Notes: a model not told the origin generated them from the sequence alone. Shown: positions 1-8,479, numbered from the stretch's first letter. The stretch is 64,000 bases of DNA from a bacterium (GCA_028275345.1 JAPWUV010000003.1:293587-357586), one strand, 5' to 3'. Made by a program: numbers and translations.

Positions 1-225
1 GTCAGTCCCGCCGTTCTCCTCGGCAAGTACCAGGAGGCCATGTCCGGGCAGAGGTTGGACCTGACCGACGGCGTCACGGTCCTGTGGGAGGATTCCTGGG
101 TGCAGGTACGGGCGTCCAACACGGAGCCCATCGTGCGGGTGCTTGCGGAGGCGCCCGCGCGGGAAAGGGCGGAGGAACTGGCCGAGGAGCACATTCGTCT
201 GTTGAGGACCCTGGCGGGCGGATGA
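1..225 (+). CDS. phosphoglucomutase/phosphomannomutase family protein, C-terminal fragment
   Basis: Only the last 74 codons are in the window; the frame is open from base 1 to the TGA at 223. The fragment carries the hallmark phosphate-binding loop of alpha-D-phosphohexomutase domain 4, read as VRASNTEP, followed by a helix typical of the domain end. The family moves phosphate between C1 and C6 of hexose or hexosamine phosphates through a phosphoserine located in the missing N-terminal part. The substrate (glucose, mannose or glucosamine phosphate) cannot be decided from this piece. deoC begins 31 bases downstream on the same strand, so the two may be cotranscribed. Confidence 0.85.
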   Translation, partial: VSPAVLLGKYQEAMSGQRLDLTDGVTVLWEDSWVQVRASNTEPIVRVLAEAPARERAEELAEEHIRLLRTLAGG

Positions 226-256
226 GTTCTGCCCCCGGGGCAGGAGGGCCGGAGGG

Positions 257-937
257 ATGGAGCTCAGCAAGATTCGGAGTCCCGCGGACCTTGCGCCTTA
301 CATCGATCACGCCAACCTGCGGCCGAATGCCTCTCCGGACGATATCCGGCGGCTGTGCGAGGAGGCGCTTCGCTACGGGTTTGCCAGCGTGTGTGTGAAC
401 CCTTGCTACGTGCCGCTTTGTGCCGAGATCCTCGCCGGCTCTCGCGTCCGCGTGGGCACGGTGATCGCCTTCCCCTTCGGCGCCGCAAGCCCGGACCAGA
501 AGGTGTTCGAGGCTAAGACGGTCCTGCGGGATGGCGCCAAGGAGATCGACATGGTGTTGAACATCGGGTGGTTGAAGGGGAAACGGGACGATTGGGTGCG
601 CCGGGAGATCGCGCGAGTTGTCCAAACCGTCGGGGGCAAAGCCATCCTCAAGGTGATCATCGAGACGTGCCTGTTGGACGAGGAGGAGAAGGTTCGTGCT
701 TGCCGCATCGTCGAGGAGGCGGGTGCTGACTACGTCAAGACCTCGACCGGCTTCAACGGATCCGGCGCGACCGTCGAGGATGTCCGCCTCATCCGAAGTG
801 TGCTAAGTCCGAAGATGGGGATCAAGGCTTCCGGGGGAATTCGGGATGCCCAGACGGTCCTGGCGATGCTCCAGGCGGGAGCTACCCGCATCGGAACGAG
901 TTCGGGAGTCGCAATTGTGACCACACCCTCGTTCTGA
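257..937 (+). CDS. deoC: deoxyribose-phosphate aldolase
   Basis: This 226-residue class I aldolase cleaves 2-deoxyribose 5-phosphate to glyceraldehyde 3-phosphate and acetaldehyde in cytosolic deoxynucleoside catabolism. The Schiff-base lysine is K161 in DYVKTSTGF; the helper residues D98 (EIDMVLNIG) and K190 (GIKASGGIR) are all present. The RIGTSSG phosphate loop lies near the end, and length is normal for the short DeoC form. The ATG is preceded by a purine-rich GGAGGG stretch. No other nucleoside catabolism gene is nearby. After it come about 200 bases without a gene or clear terminator. Confidence 0.95.
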   Translation: MELSKIRSPADLAPYIDHANLRPNASPDDIRRLCEEALRYGFASVCVNPCYVPLCAEILAGSRVRVGTVIAFPFGAASPDQKVFEAKTVLRDGAKEIDMVLNIGWLKGKRDDWVRREIARVVQTVGGKAILKVIIETCLLDEEEKVRACRIVEEAGADYVKTSTGFNGSGATVEDVRLIRSVLSPKMGIKASGGIRDAQTVLAMLQAGATRIGTSSGVAIVTTPSF

Positions 938-1140
938 GGTTCTTCCAGGTTCGGGAGTCGAGCCCCCAGGAGGTGGGACCGCTTTGGAAGCTCCGCGGGT
1001 TTGTCCCCGGCCCAACGGGGCGGATAGCGACGACGGTTCTTGCGGCGAGGCGGCGTGCGGATTCCTGGTCCCGGTCTGGGCGGGTTTTTCCGGACTAAAC
1101 GGGTAGGCAGGTTTCGGTTGGGCGAAGGGGAGCGGAAGCA

Positions 1141-2334
1141 ATGTGGTGGATCGTCATGCTCGTTGGTCTTACTGCTGCCACTGCGAGCTGCCACGGGATG
1201 CCGCTTCCCGTGGTGCGGCCGGAGACGGTGGGCATGTCCAGCGAGAGGCTCCGGCAGGTGGACGGACTGATCCAGCAGGCCATTGCCAACCAGGATATTC
1301 CCGGGGCTGTCCTTCTTGTGGCGCGCAAAGACAAGGTGGTGTGGCGCAAGGCCTACGGGAATAGCCAGCTGGTCCCGACCGTGGAGCCGATGCGCGAGGA
1401 TGCCATCTTCGATCTGGCGTCCATCACCAAGCCGGTTGCCACCGCCTCCGCCGTGATGCTGCTTGTGGAACGCGGGCAGATACGGCTCAACGATCCGGTT
1501 CGCCTCTACATCCCGGAATTTACGCGCTACGTGGGACCTTCGAATAAGCCGAGCGAAGACGCACGCATCTATCATCTCCTCACCCACACCTCTGGCTTGC
1601 CCCCCTACACCAATGCGGACACCGCCGCTGCAGTGCTCGGACGCCCTTGCGACCCCGAGCAATTGGCTCTCTACATCGCCCGCCTGCCGAAGATCGCTCC
1701 GCCGGGAAAGGAGTTCCACTACAGCTGTCTTGGTTTCATCACGCTCGCCGCTATCGTGAAGCGAGTTACGGGAGAGCCGTTCGAGCGGTTCGTCCGGGAG
1801 AATCTGTTCGAGCCGTTGGGGATGCGGGATACGGGTTTCTTGCCTCCGAAGGAAAAGCTGGACCGCGTCGTTCCCACGGAGGTGATCGAGGGAAAACCAC
1901 TGCGTGGCGTTGTGCACGATCCCCTGGCGAGGCTGCAAGGCGGGGTGTCGGGTAATGCCGGGCTTTTCTCGACCGCGGATGATCTGCTTCGCTTCTCCCT
2001 CATGTTGTTGCACGAGGGCGAACTCGACGGCGTCAGGATCTTCAGTCCCCTCACGGTGCGGACGATGACGTCTGTGTATCCGGAAGTGGCCTTTGCTGGC
2101 AGGGGTCTGGGTTGGGATGTCGCTTCGGACTACAGCTCCAATGGCGGAGAACTCTTCCCATCCTCCGGATTTGGTCACACGGGGTACACGGGGACTTCGC
2201 TTTGGATAGATCGCGAGACCCAGACGGTCGTGATCCTTCTGGCGAATCGGGTGCACCCCGTGGATGACGGCAGCGTTGTGCGCCTGCGTAGCCAGATCGC
2301 CAACGTGGTGGCCGGTGCCATCATCGAACCCTGA
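1141..2334 (+). CDS. serine hydrolase, beta-lactamase/DD-peptidase (class C-like) family
   Basis: A 397-residue exported penicillin-binding-protein-like serine hydrolase. The N-terminus has a hydrophobic signal segment ending near a cysteine (TAATASC), so it may be a lipoprotein although the lipobox is imperfect. The catalytic S-x-x-K is S94-I-T-K97, the second element is Y194-S-C instead of the usual Y-x-N, and the third is H346-T-G in place of K-T-G, as in many esterase or D-aminopeptidase members. HTSGLP, a conserved motif of this group, is present. Substrate is unknown: ester, amide or D-amino-acid peptide. It lies 29 bases ahead of a GH2-like membrane protein and upstream of a dipeptide epimerase, suggesting a cell-wall peptide context. 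Confidence 0.85.
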   Translation: MWWIVMLVGLTAATASCHGMPLPVVRPETVGMSSERLRQVDGLIQQAIANQDIPGAVLLVARKDKVVWRKAYGNSQLVPTVEPMREDAIFDLASITKPVATASAVMLLVERGQIRLNDPVRLYIPEFTRYVGPSNKPSEDARIYHLLTHTSGLPPYTNADTAAAVLGRPCDPEQLALYIARLPKIAPPGKEFHYSCLGFITLAAIVKRVTGEPFERFVRENLFEPLGMRDTGFLPPKEKLDRVVPTEVIEGKPLRGVVHDPLARLQGGVSGNAGLFSTADDLLRFSLMLLHEGELDGVRIFSPLTVRTMTSVYPEVAFAGRGLGWDVASDYSSNGGELFPSSGFGHTGYTGTSLWIDRETQTVVILLANRVHPVDDGSVVRLRSQIANVVAGAIIEP

Positions 2335-2363
2335 CGGGACCGCGCGGACCGTAGCTACGGCCG

Positions 2364-4895
2364 ATGACAGGAGTGAGGAGCTTGAAACCATCTGGGGCGG
2401 AGAGGATTGGGTTCGGTTGGCTTCTGATTGCCTGTCTGATCCTCGTGAGTGCCGCGGCGTTGGTGAATGCGGCGGATTTCCCGTGGCTCGGTCCGACCGC
2501 CAGCCGGCAGGTGCTGTCGCTCGTAGGCAGATGGGAACTGCCGGAAGGCAATCCCTTGGGCTTGGAGGCCGTCTCGGTCCCGTTTGCGATCTTCGGACAA
2601 CAGCACCTGCGGCTGGAAAAGACCTTCTCCCTGGATAGCACAGCCCAGGGGCGACAGTTGTGGCTCGTATGCTACGGGGCGCATCGCGAGGCCAGGTTCT
2701 GGCTGAACGGGCGCTTTCTGGGAACTCATAGCGCCGGATACACGAGCTTCGTCCTGCCGATTGATCCCGCGTTCGTGCGCATCGGCGGGGAGAATCGTCT
2801 GCGCGCAGAAATCGACGGCACGTTGCATCCAAGCTCTGGCCTTCCTCTGCTGCATCGGCCGGGCGGCTGGCCGGAAATCACGGGTATCTTCCGCGAAATC
2901 TACCTGCTCCTTGTGCCTCCCGTCGCGCTCGAAAACGCGACCGTGCGGACCCAGGAGCTCGTGGGCGACCGGGCGGAACTGGCGTTTACTGCCGAGCTGG
3001 CGCGCAGCAGGCTGGACACGGAGGCCCCGGGCGGAATCCTGGCCGAGGTCGTCGACCCGTCGTCGGGCATGGTGTTGGCGATGAGTCCGCCCATGCCGGT
3101 GGAGTTCGGTAACTCCCTCCGGTGCAGCGTCAGCTGGAAACTGAGTGTGCGCGGGATTCGTCCGTGGTCTCCCTCCGCTCCCGCCCTGTACCGGGTAAGG
3201 ATCAGTTTGGTGGATGCCGCCGGCGCCGTGGCGGACGTTTGGGAAACGCGGACCGGAATACGCACCGTGTCCGTCGACGCAGAGGGCATCGTTCTCAATA
3301 GCGAGCCTTTTCGACTCCAGGCGGTCGAGTGGCTGGAGGCGCCCCCCTACTGGGGATACCCCGATCGCATCGCTTCGCTGCTCAACGAGATGAAGGCGGC
3401 GGGCTGCAATGCCATCCGACTTGTCGGCTATCCGCCCCATCCTGCCCTGGCGGCTGTGGCCGACAGCATCGGGCTTTTCCTGCTGGAGGAGATTCCCCTC
3501 TGGAAGGTCCCCGATCCGATCATGTCAGACCCAAGGATGCAAGAGACCGCGACGAACTACGTCGCCGAGATGGTAAAACGTGATCAGGCCCACCCAGCGG
3601 TGCTCGCTTGGGGTCTCGGGGTGGGATTGGAAGGGGGGAAAAGACAGACGGCGTCCGTCTTGAAGATGCTCCGGGAGGCCATCCGCAGCATCGACGATCG
3701 CCCCTGTTACAGCGTGACGGATTGGGCCACCGCGTTCCGTAAAACGGCGCCCTGGCCGGTCGACTTCTTGCTGGTGGACGTTTCCGGCTTGGAGCCGCAG
3801 CGATTGCAGGGTCTGCCGAAAACCGCATTGCCGGTGTTTCCGATCGTAGGCTACCTTGCCAATTTCCCCGGTGCTGCGCCAGCTGGGGCGGATCGCGCCG
3901 AGGAGAATCGAGCCTACCAGCTTTGGGTTGCCGGTTCCCAATTGCTGCAGCGAGGTCGCGGGTTGATCATCCGGTCGTGGACCGACTGGCAGACGCCCGG
4001 ACCTGGCTTGCCTCTCGGCATCCCGCCGTCGAAGGAGATGCGTTACGGCGTTGTTAGTCCGACCGGGGAGAAGAGGCTTTCCTTTTTCGTCCTTCGCTCG
4101 CTCTTCGCCGGGGACGAGCGGCCGAGAATGCGGTTCGAGGCGGTGGCTCGGGGGCAGGAGAACACGTTCGTTCTGCTCGCTCTGCTGCTCGTTGGGCTGT
4201 TCCTGTGGCACTTCCGCCGGGACCGGCGCTTCCGGGGGAATCTGCGACGCGTCTTTCTCTACCCGTCGAGCATTTACGAGGATGTGCGGGCAAGGCGCAA
4301 GATCTCCGGCTACCACACGTTTCTCCAAGGATTCTTCGCCTCGGCAGGGATGGCCGTGGTGGTCAGCTCGTTTCTGGCCTTTTCCCGCCGGTCTTGGCTG
4401 GCAGATGAGGTCTCCGGTCTGCTCCTGGGGAATGGGCTCGGCAAGGCCGTCTTCATCTGGTTAGCCTGGCACCCTCTGCAGGCGATCGCCTTCTTCACCC
4501 TGGTGGGCCTTTTCTCACTTAGCTTGTTCAGCATCTGTTTTTGGCTTCTGGCTCTGGTCCGGGCCTATTTACCGATCGGCCAGGCTTTCACCTTCGTCTT
4601 CTGGATTTCCACCGCCTTCTTGCCGGCCTTGATATGGGGAGCGGTGGCGTATAGGGCCATGCTCGCCTCTCCGAGCCTGGCCTGGTTCACTGTGCTGCTC
4701 AAAGTGGCCATGGGGTCGTGGTTCTTGTTGCGATTCGTGCGGGGGACGAGCGTCATCCTGCGAATACCGTGGTGGGCTTCGGTGGGCTTATTATGCGCTC
4801 TGGCACTGCTGGTCGGTTTACCCTTAGCGACCCTGCTTCAGAGGCAATCCGCCGTGTTCGACTATTGCGCCTACTACTTCCATTTGCTGCGCTGA
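2364..4895 (+). CDS. glycoside hydrolase family 2-like protein with inactive catalytic site and C-terminal membrane domain
   Basis: 843 residues. A signal/TM segment at about 17-37 is followed by a GH2-style jelly-roll sugar-binding domain (about 45-190, with WLNGRFLGTHSAGY and GIFREIYLL), an Ig-like domain and a TIM-barrel-like domain to about 590. The acid/base motif, normally W-x-x-G-N-E, reads WGLGVG around 416-421, and the expected nucleophile strand (FPIVGYLANF, about 490-500) has no glutamate. Both catalytic residues therefore look lost. From about residue 600 there are about six hydrophobic helices with a short SIYEDVRARRKISGY segment between the first two, which looks like a Yip1-type membrane domain. 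It is probably a carbohydrate-sensing or -binding membrane protein, but function is unknown. It is followed 66 bases later by the epimerase gene. Confidence 0.7.
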   Translation: MTGVRSLKPSGAERIGFGWLLIACLILVSAAALVNAADFPWLGPTASRQVLSLVGRWELPEGNPLGLEAVSVPFAIFGQQHLRLEKTFSLDSTAQGRQLWLVCYGAHREARFWLNGRFLGTHSAGYTSFVLPIDPAFVRIGGENRLRAEIDGTLHPSSGLPLLHRPGGWPEITGIFREIYLLLVPPVALENATVRTQELVGDRAELAFTAELARSRLDTEAPGGILAEVVDPSSGMVLAMSPPMPVEFGNSLRCSVSWKLSVRGIRPWSPSAPALYRVRISLVDAAGAVADVWETRTGIRTVSVDAEGIVLNSEPFRLQAVEWLEAPPYWGYPDRIASLLNEMKAAGCNAIRLVGYPPHPALAAVADSIGLFLLEEIPLWKVPDPIMSDPRMQETATNYVAEMVKRDQAHPAVLAWGLGVGLEGGKRQTASVLKMLREAIRSIDDRPCYSVTDWATAFRKTAPWPVDFLLVDVSGLEPQRLQGLPKTALPVFPIVGYLANFPGAAPAGADRAEENRAYQLWVAGSQLLQRGRGLIIRSWTDWQTPGPGLPLGIPPSKEMRYGVVSPTGEKRLSFFVLRSLFAGDERPRMRFEAVARGQENTFVLLALLLVGLFLWHFRRDRRFRGNLRRVFLYPSSIYEDVRARRKISGYHTFLQGFFASAGMAVVVSSFLAFSRRSWLADEVSGLLLGNGLGKAVFIWLAWHPLQAIAFFTLVGLFSLSLFSICFWLLALVRAYLPIGQAFTFVFWISTAFLPALIWGAVAYRAMLASPSLAWFTVLLKVAMGSWFLLRFVRGTSVILRIPWWASVGLLCALALLVGLPLATLLQRQSAVFDYCAYYFHLLR

Positions 4896-4961
4896 ATGGT
4901 GAGGGAAGCGCCGGGGTTCCTCCCGCCCTGGCGGGTGTCTTGATCCGGAAGGTGGCGGAAA

Positions 4962-6026
4962 GTGCAGATCGTGCGCTGTGAGGCGATCCTCGTGCGGATT
5001 CCATTGCGGACGGAGTTCCGCCTCGCTTATCAGAGCTACGACGCCATTGACGGGGTCGTCTTTCGCATCGAGCTGCGGGATGGCACCTGCGGTTTCGGTT
5101 TCGCCGCGCCTGATCCCGAGGTCACGGGGGAAAGCCCGCGGGACAGCTTCCGGGCGCTCGACGAGGTGGCCCGCGGTGTGCTGATGGGTGGGGAACTGGA
5201 CAGGGTAGTTAGGTACGAGGAGACACTGGCCGGTCTCCTCGCGGATAGGCCGGCGGCGCGGGCGGCCGTCAGCGTAGCCCTCTGGGACGCATTGGGGCGC
5301 AGCATCGGCCAGCCCGTCTGGAGGATGTGGGGATTGTGGCGCGAGGAGGTGGAGACCAGCGTCACCATTTGCATCTGCGACGTGCAGGAGACGGTCGAGC
5401 GCGCCCTCGAGTGGGTCGGAAGGGGCGTCCGGGTGCTGAAAGTCAAAGTGGGTCAAGACTGGCAGCGGGAGGTCGAACGGCTGAGCGCGCTGCGGGCACA
5501 AGTGGGTCCTCGCGTGCGTCTCCGGGTGGACTGCAATCAAGCGCTGAGCCGGGAATCGGCGTGGCGCTTTCTTTCCGCCTGCCGGCGCCTGGACGTGGAG
5601 CTTGTGGAGCAGCCGGTCGCGGTGCAAGATCTGGAGGGGCTATCCGAGTTGTCCCGGCCTCGCCGTTTCGTCTTTGCCGACGAGTCGGTGCGTTCCCTGG
5701 GGTCACTACAAGAGCTTGCGAAGTTTCGCTTTCAAGGCGGGGCGGTACTGAAATTACAGAAGAATGGGGGAATCACGGAGCTTCGGCGTCTGTCGTGGCT
5801 TGCCCGTCATTACGGAATGGGCCTCATGTTGGGCTGCAACGACGAGTCTCGGATCTCCATGGCCGCCAGTCTTCACTTCGCCCTTGCCGAACCCTCCTTC
5901 GACCACTGGGACCTGGACGGTCATTTGGACCTCGTGGGCGACCCTGGGTCTGGCGGGCTGGAGCTACGGGAGGGATGTCTTCGTGCCAGCTCAAGGCCGG
6001 GCTTTGGAGTGGAAGTCCGACTTTGA
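4962..6026 (+). CDS. enolase-superfamily dipeptide epimerase (L-Ala-D/L-Glu epimerase-like)
   Basis: 354 residues starting at GTG behind a GGAAGG-type ribosome site. It has the enolase-superfamily fold: KxK acid/base K160/K162, metal ligands D190, E216 and D240, and the opposite-face lysine K264. Near the C-terminus D317-L-D319 matches the D-x-D motif that in dipeptide epimerases binds the substrate ammonium group. This favours epimerisation of an L-Ala-Glu-type dipeptide, as in murein peptide recycling, over muconate or o-succinylbenzoate chemistry. No menaquinone gene is adjacent. Exact dipeptide preference cannot be read from sequence. Confidence 0.8.
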   Translation: MQIVRCEAILVRIPLRTEFRLAYQSYDAIDGVVFRIELRDGTCGFGFAAPDPEVTGESPRDSFRALDEVARGVLMGGELDRVVRYEETLAGLLADRPAARAAVSVALWDALGRSIGQPVWRMWGLWREEVETSVTICICDVQETVERALEWVGRGVRVLKVKVGQDWQREVERLSALRAQVGPRVRLRVDCNQALSRESAWRFLSACRRLDVELVEQPVAVQDLEGLSELSRPRRFVFADESVRSLGSLQELAKFRFQGGAVLKLQKNGGITELRRLSWLARHYGMGLMLGCNDESRISMAASLHFALAEPSFDHWDLDGHLDLVGDPGSGGLELREGCLRASSRPGFGVEVRL

Positions 6027-6167
6027 CGATTGGCCGTCGGTGGCAGCCCAATCCCGGGCGCGAAACTTGCCTTGCCCCCGTCTGAGATGTGTGCATGGAG
6101 CGACTGGGCGGCTCGTTCAGTGACAGCGCCGCGTCCGAAGTAGGATGCCCAGCACGTGACCGCGGGG

Positions 6168-7157
6168 CTAGGTCGCTTGCCTTGCGATCCGCATGAAGGC
6201 CTCGATGTTCTCCAGTGGCGTTTCCGGAGGAAGGTCGCAGCCCGTGCTCAGGATGAAGTTCGGCACTCCACTCATGGCCTCGAGGAGGGTTTGAACTGCT
6301 CGCTCGACGTCCGAGACGGAGCCACGGGCCATCACGGAAGCCGGAGCAATATTCCCGATCAGCACGACCCGGCTGTCTACCTGACGGGCCGCTTCCGGCA
6401 AGTTTACGGGAGCATCGAGGCTGAGCCCCTCAACGCCGGTCGCGGCCATTTGCGGAATGAGGGCGCTGGCGTCGCCGCAAACATGGAGCACGCAGGGGAC
6501 CTTGCACCTTTGCACGAGGCCTGCTACGTACGCGGCTGAGAATTCGCCGAACGCCCCGGGCGACAGGAAAGCCGCGCTGGGCTCGAGAATGGCGATGAGG
6601 TCGGCCCCCTCCTCCACCTGCGCTTGAAGGTAGCTGTCGATCACGCTCGTCGTGAAGCGAAGGACCCGGTGAAGGAAGTCCGGGTGGACCAGCGTCGCTT
6701 CGGCGGCTTCCGCAGCACCCATGAGTAGACCGGCCAGCGTGAACGGTCCGACGACATAGCCGCCCACGGGCAGATCCAGGGAGCGTTTGAGACCGCGGAG
6801 GGTCCGCAGAAAGACCTGAATGCGACAGTGGTCAAGGAAGTGCTCCGCGGTGAGGCCTTCCAGATCCGAAGGGCGCCGGAGGACAGGGCGCTCCACGGTG
6901 GGCGTCTCGTGAAGGGGATAGCGGACTGGGGCACCGAGGGCATCTGCCTCGACGCTCAGGTCCATGAAGATGAAAAGAGCGTCCGGAGCAAACCGTTCGG
7001 CCAAAGCGGTAAGGGCTCTCGTTTGTAGCCCCGCGTTGAACAGATGGGCCTTCATGGAGGCTCCAGTTAGCCGGACGCCGGGGTATCCCATCAGAGGCAT
7101 CGCTCGCCTGCGAGGTGACGAAGTCGCCCACTGAAATAGAGCCGTTGCGGAATCCAT
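6168..7157 (-). CDS. URO-D family, MtaA/CmuA-like zinc methyltransferase
   Basis: About 329 residues from the chosen ATG (7157). Alternatives are a TTG six bases upstream, which has a better-spaced GGAG, and an ATG at 7187. The protein has the uroporphyrinogen-decarboxylase fold but lacks HemE's RQAGRY substrate loop; the start reads MPLMGYPGVRLTGAS. It keeps the H-x-C ... C zinc signature of methylcobamide:thiol methyltransferases (LHVCGDA and STGCDLPPETPLENI). It therefore probably transfers methyl groups between a corrinoid and a thiol, in the cytosol. No corrinoid protein, CoM or methylamine/methanol gene is nearby, so it is an orphan. Its promoter is 200 bases upstream, beneath an inverted repeat. 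Confidence 0.75.
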   Translation of the reverse strand: MDSATALFQWATSSPRRRAMPLMGYPGVRLTGASMKAHLFNAGLQTRALTALAERFAPDALFIFMDLSVEADALGAPVRYPLHETPTVERPVLRRPSDLEGLTAEHFLDHCRIQVFLRTLRGLKRSLDLPVGGYVVGPFTLAGLLMGAAEAAEATLVHPDFLHRVLRFTTSVIDSYLQAQVEEGADLIAILEPSAAFLSPGAFGEFSAAYVAGLVQRCKVPCVLHVCGDASALIPQMAATGVEGLSLDAPVNLPEAARQVDSRVVLIGNIAPASVMARGSVSDVERAVQTLLEAMSGVPNFILSTGCDLPPETPLENIEAFMRIARQAT

Positions 7158-7350
7158 TCCCAAGCTTTCTCCGTCCGCTGTCTGCATGAACTTGTGCTTG
7201 ATCAGAGCCGCAGGGGCATCCCCGAGCGGGACCCTCCTCTGACTGCGCCAGCGGCCCGAGCACGGAGGCCGACTCGGGGTTGGGACCGGGAGGCCGTGGT
7301 GCCGCACTCTACGACCGGCCGGAAGAGCGAAAAGGTTCGCGACTCGAGCG
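7158..7350 (-). other. about 190-nt untranslated leader of the URO-D-like gene
   Basis: The proposed -10 box on the minus strand is at 7363-7358, so transcription would begin near 7350 and run about 190 nt before the start codon. I see small hairpins (for example GCGAA-CCTT-TTCGC near the 5' end, and GGGG-AT-GCCCC further on), but no B12 box or other riboswitch core I recognise. No supported coding sequence lies here. Confidence 0.35.
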
Positions 7351-7377
7351 TGGGCCAAATATACCAGGTTTGGCCCA
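7351..7377. promoter_or_regulatory. perfect 9-bp inverted repeat over the URO-D-like promoter (candidate operator)
   Basis: TGGGCCAAA (7351-7359), 9-nt spacer, TTTGGCCCA (7369-7377). The left arm and spacer contain the minus-strand -10 box (7363-7358) and the right arm lies in the -10/-35 spacer. No T-run follows in either direction, so a protein-binding operator is likelier than a terminator. Confidence 0.6.
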
Positions 7378-7386
7378 CTTGTGCAA
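7358..7386 (-). promoter_or_regulatory. candidate sigma-A promoter, TTGCAC-N17-TATATT
   Basis: Minus strand: -35 at 7386-7381, -10 at 7363-7358, 17-nt spacer. Drives the URO-D-like gene. It has the same TTG-N20-TAnnTT layout as the other candidates in this window. Confidence 0.55.
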
Positions 7387-7456
7387 TCGGAATGGCCAAG
7401 GGCTGGGGTTTTTTCTCGCGGCTTCTGAAGTAGCGAGCGGGGGAGCGTGATTTTTG

Positions 7457-7484
7457 TTGACGGTGAATTCAAAAATTCTATCTT
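7457..7484 (+). promoter_or_regulatory. candidate promoter of the sigma factor gene, TTGACG-N16-TATCTT
   Basis: -35 at 7457-7462 and -10 at 7479-7484 in a locally AT-rich stretch, about 50 bases ahead of the ATG at 7538. It is divergent from the URO-D-like promoter. Confidence 0.55.
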
Positions 7485-7537
7485 AACCTGGGTGTTTGGC
7501 GCGAGAGCCGATCAGATCCGTGATCGCAGGGACAACG

Positions 7538-8395
7538 ATGGCTCGGAATAGGCGCTCCCACCAGTCTTCCCCCTTTGATGAATGCCTCGACGCCTACCTC
7601 CGGGAAATCGGCGAGGTTCCTCTCCTGAAGCCAGAAGAAGAAGTGGAACTGGCCCGACGGATCAAACAGGGTGATCAGGAAGCGCTGGAGAAGCTCACGA
7701 AGGCGAACCTACGCTTTGTCGTGAGCGTGGCGAAGCAGTACCAGGGGCAGGGTCTCTCGCTCGGTGACCTGATTAACGAGGGGAACCTCGGTCTGCTGAA
7801 GGCTGCCAATCGCTTCGATGAGACCCGCGGCTTCAAGTTCATCTCGTACGCGGTGTGGTGGATTCGGCAATCCATCCTGCAGGCGTTGGCGGAGCAGTCG
7901 CGAGTAGTTCGGTTGCCGCTCAATCGGATCGGTGCCTTGAACCGGATCGGGCGCGTCTTCAGCATGTTGGAGCAAGAATTCGAGCGCGAGCCTTCTGCAG
8001 CAGAGATCGCGGCCGAGCTGAACATGACGCCCCAGGAGGTACATGAGACGCTGCGCATCGGCGGGAGGCATCTATCCTTGGATGCGACCGTCGGCGATGA
8101 CGAGAGCCGCCTCCTGGATACCCTTGAGAATACCGACACGCCGCCGCCGGATCAGGACCTGATGAAAGAGTCCCTCAAGATCGAGATTCAGGAGGCTTTG
8201 GCCACCCTCGATGCCCGCGAGGCCGAGGTCTTGCGTCTGTACTTCGGCCTCGGGGGTGAGCATCCGATGACGCTCGAAGAAATCGGCGAGCGCTTCCGCC
8301 TGACGAGGGAAAGGGTGCGGCAGATCAAGGAAAAGGCTCTGCAGCGTCTGCGCCACACTTCGCGTAGCCGTAAGTTGAGAGCCTATCTGGGATGA
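7538..8395 (+). CDS. rpoD: primary sigma factor, short FCB-type RpoD/SigA
   Basis: 285 residues from the ATG at 7538 (AGGGA five bases upstream; an in-frame TTG at 7496 has no ribosome site). Regions 1.2 to 4.2 are intact: [11 protein letters not shown], the region 2 core ([40 protein letters not shown]), region 3 (RLPLNR) and the 4.2 helix-turn-helix ([19 protein letters not shown]). Region 1.1 and the non-conserved insert of E. coli RpoD are absent, as in Bacteroidetes/Chlorobi primary sigma factors. It directs RNA polymerase to housekeeping promoters. Promoters found around it have TAnnTT -10 boxes. It appears monocistronic. Confidence 0.93.
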   Translation: MARNRRSHQSSPFDECLDAYLREIGEVPLLKPEEEVELARRIKQGDQEALEKLTKANLRFVVSVAKQYQGQGLSLGDLINEGNLGLLKAANRFDETRGFKFISYAVWWIRQSILQALAEQSRVVRLPLNRIGALNRIGRVFSMLEQEFEREPSAAEIAAELNMTPQEVHETLRIGGRHLSLDATVGDDESRLLDTLENTDTPPPDQDLMKESLKIEIQEALATLDAREAEVLRLYFGLGGEHPMTLEEIGERFRLTRERVRQIKEKALQRLRHTSRSRKLRAYLG

Positions 8396-8400
8396 GGCGG

Positions 8401-8435
8401 CCCGCCCGCGCAGACCCCAGGACGGGCCGGGCGGG
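8401..8435 (+). terminator. GC-rich hairpin after rpoD
   Basis: CCCGCCCG (8401-8408) pairs perfectly with CGGGCGGG (8428-8435) just after the stop codon. There is no U-tract, so it is either a weak or factor-assisted terminator or a 3' stabilising stem. Confidence 0.35.
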
Positions 8436-8479
8436 AAAGGGCATCGTCGCGGCGTCACAAGAAAAAAATTACATTGGCC

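Noticed and set aside
950..1030. GTTCGGGAGTCGAGCCCC, resembling a tRNA T-arm
   Set aside because: No acceptor stem, anticodon arm or CCA-side pairing can be drawn around it.
730..2832. 700-codon open frame on the minus strand
   Set aside because: It covers deoC, the serine hydrolase and part of the GH2-like gene in antisense, is rich in Arg/Pro/His, and has no family motif or ribosome site; long antisense frames are expected in GC-rich coding DNA.
7158..7350. Cobalamin or SAM riboswitch in the leader of the methyltransferase-like gene
   Set aside because: No B12 box or SAM-I core motif was found by eye; only small unrelated hairpins.
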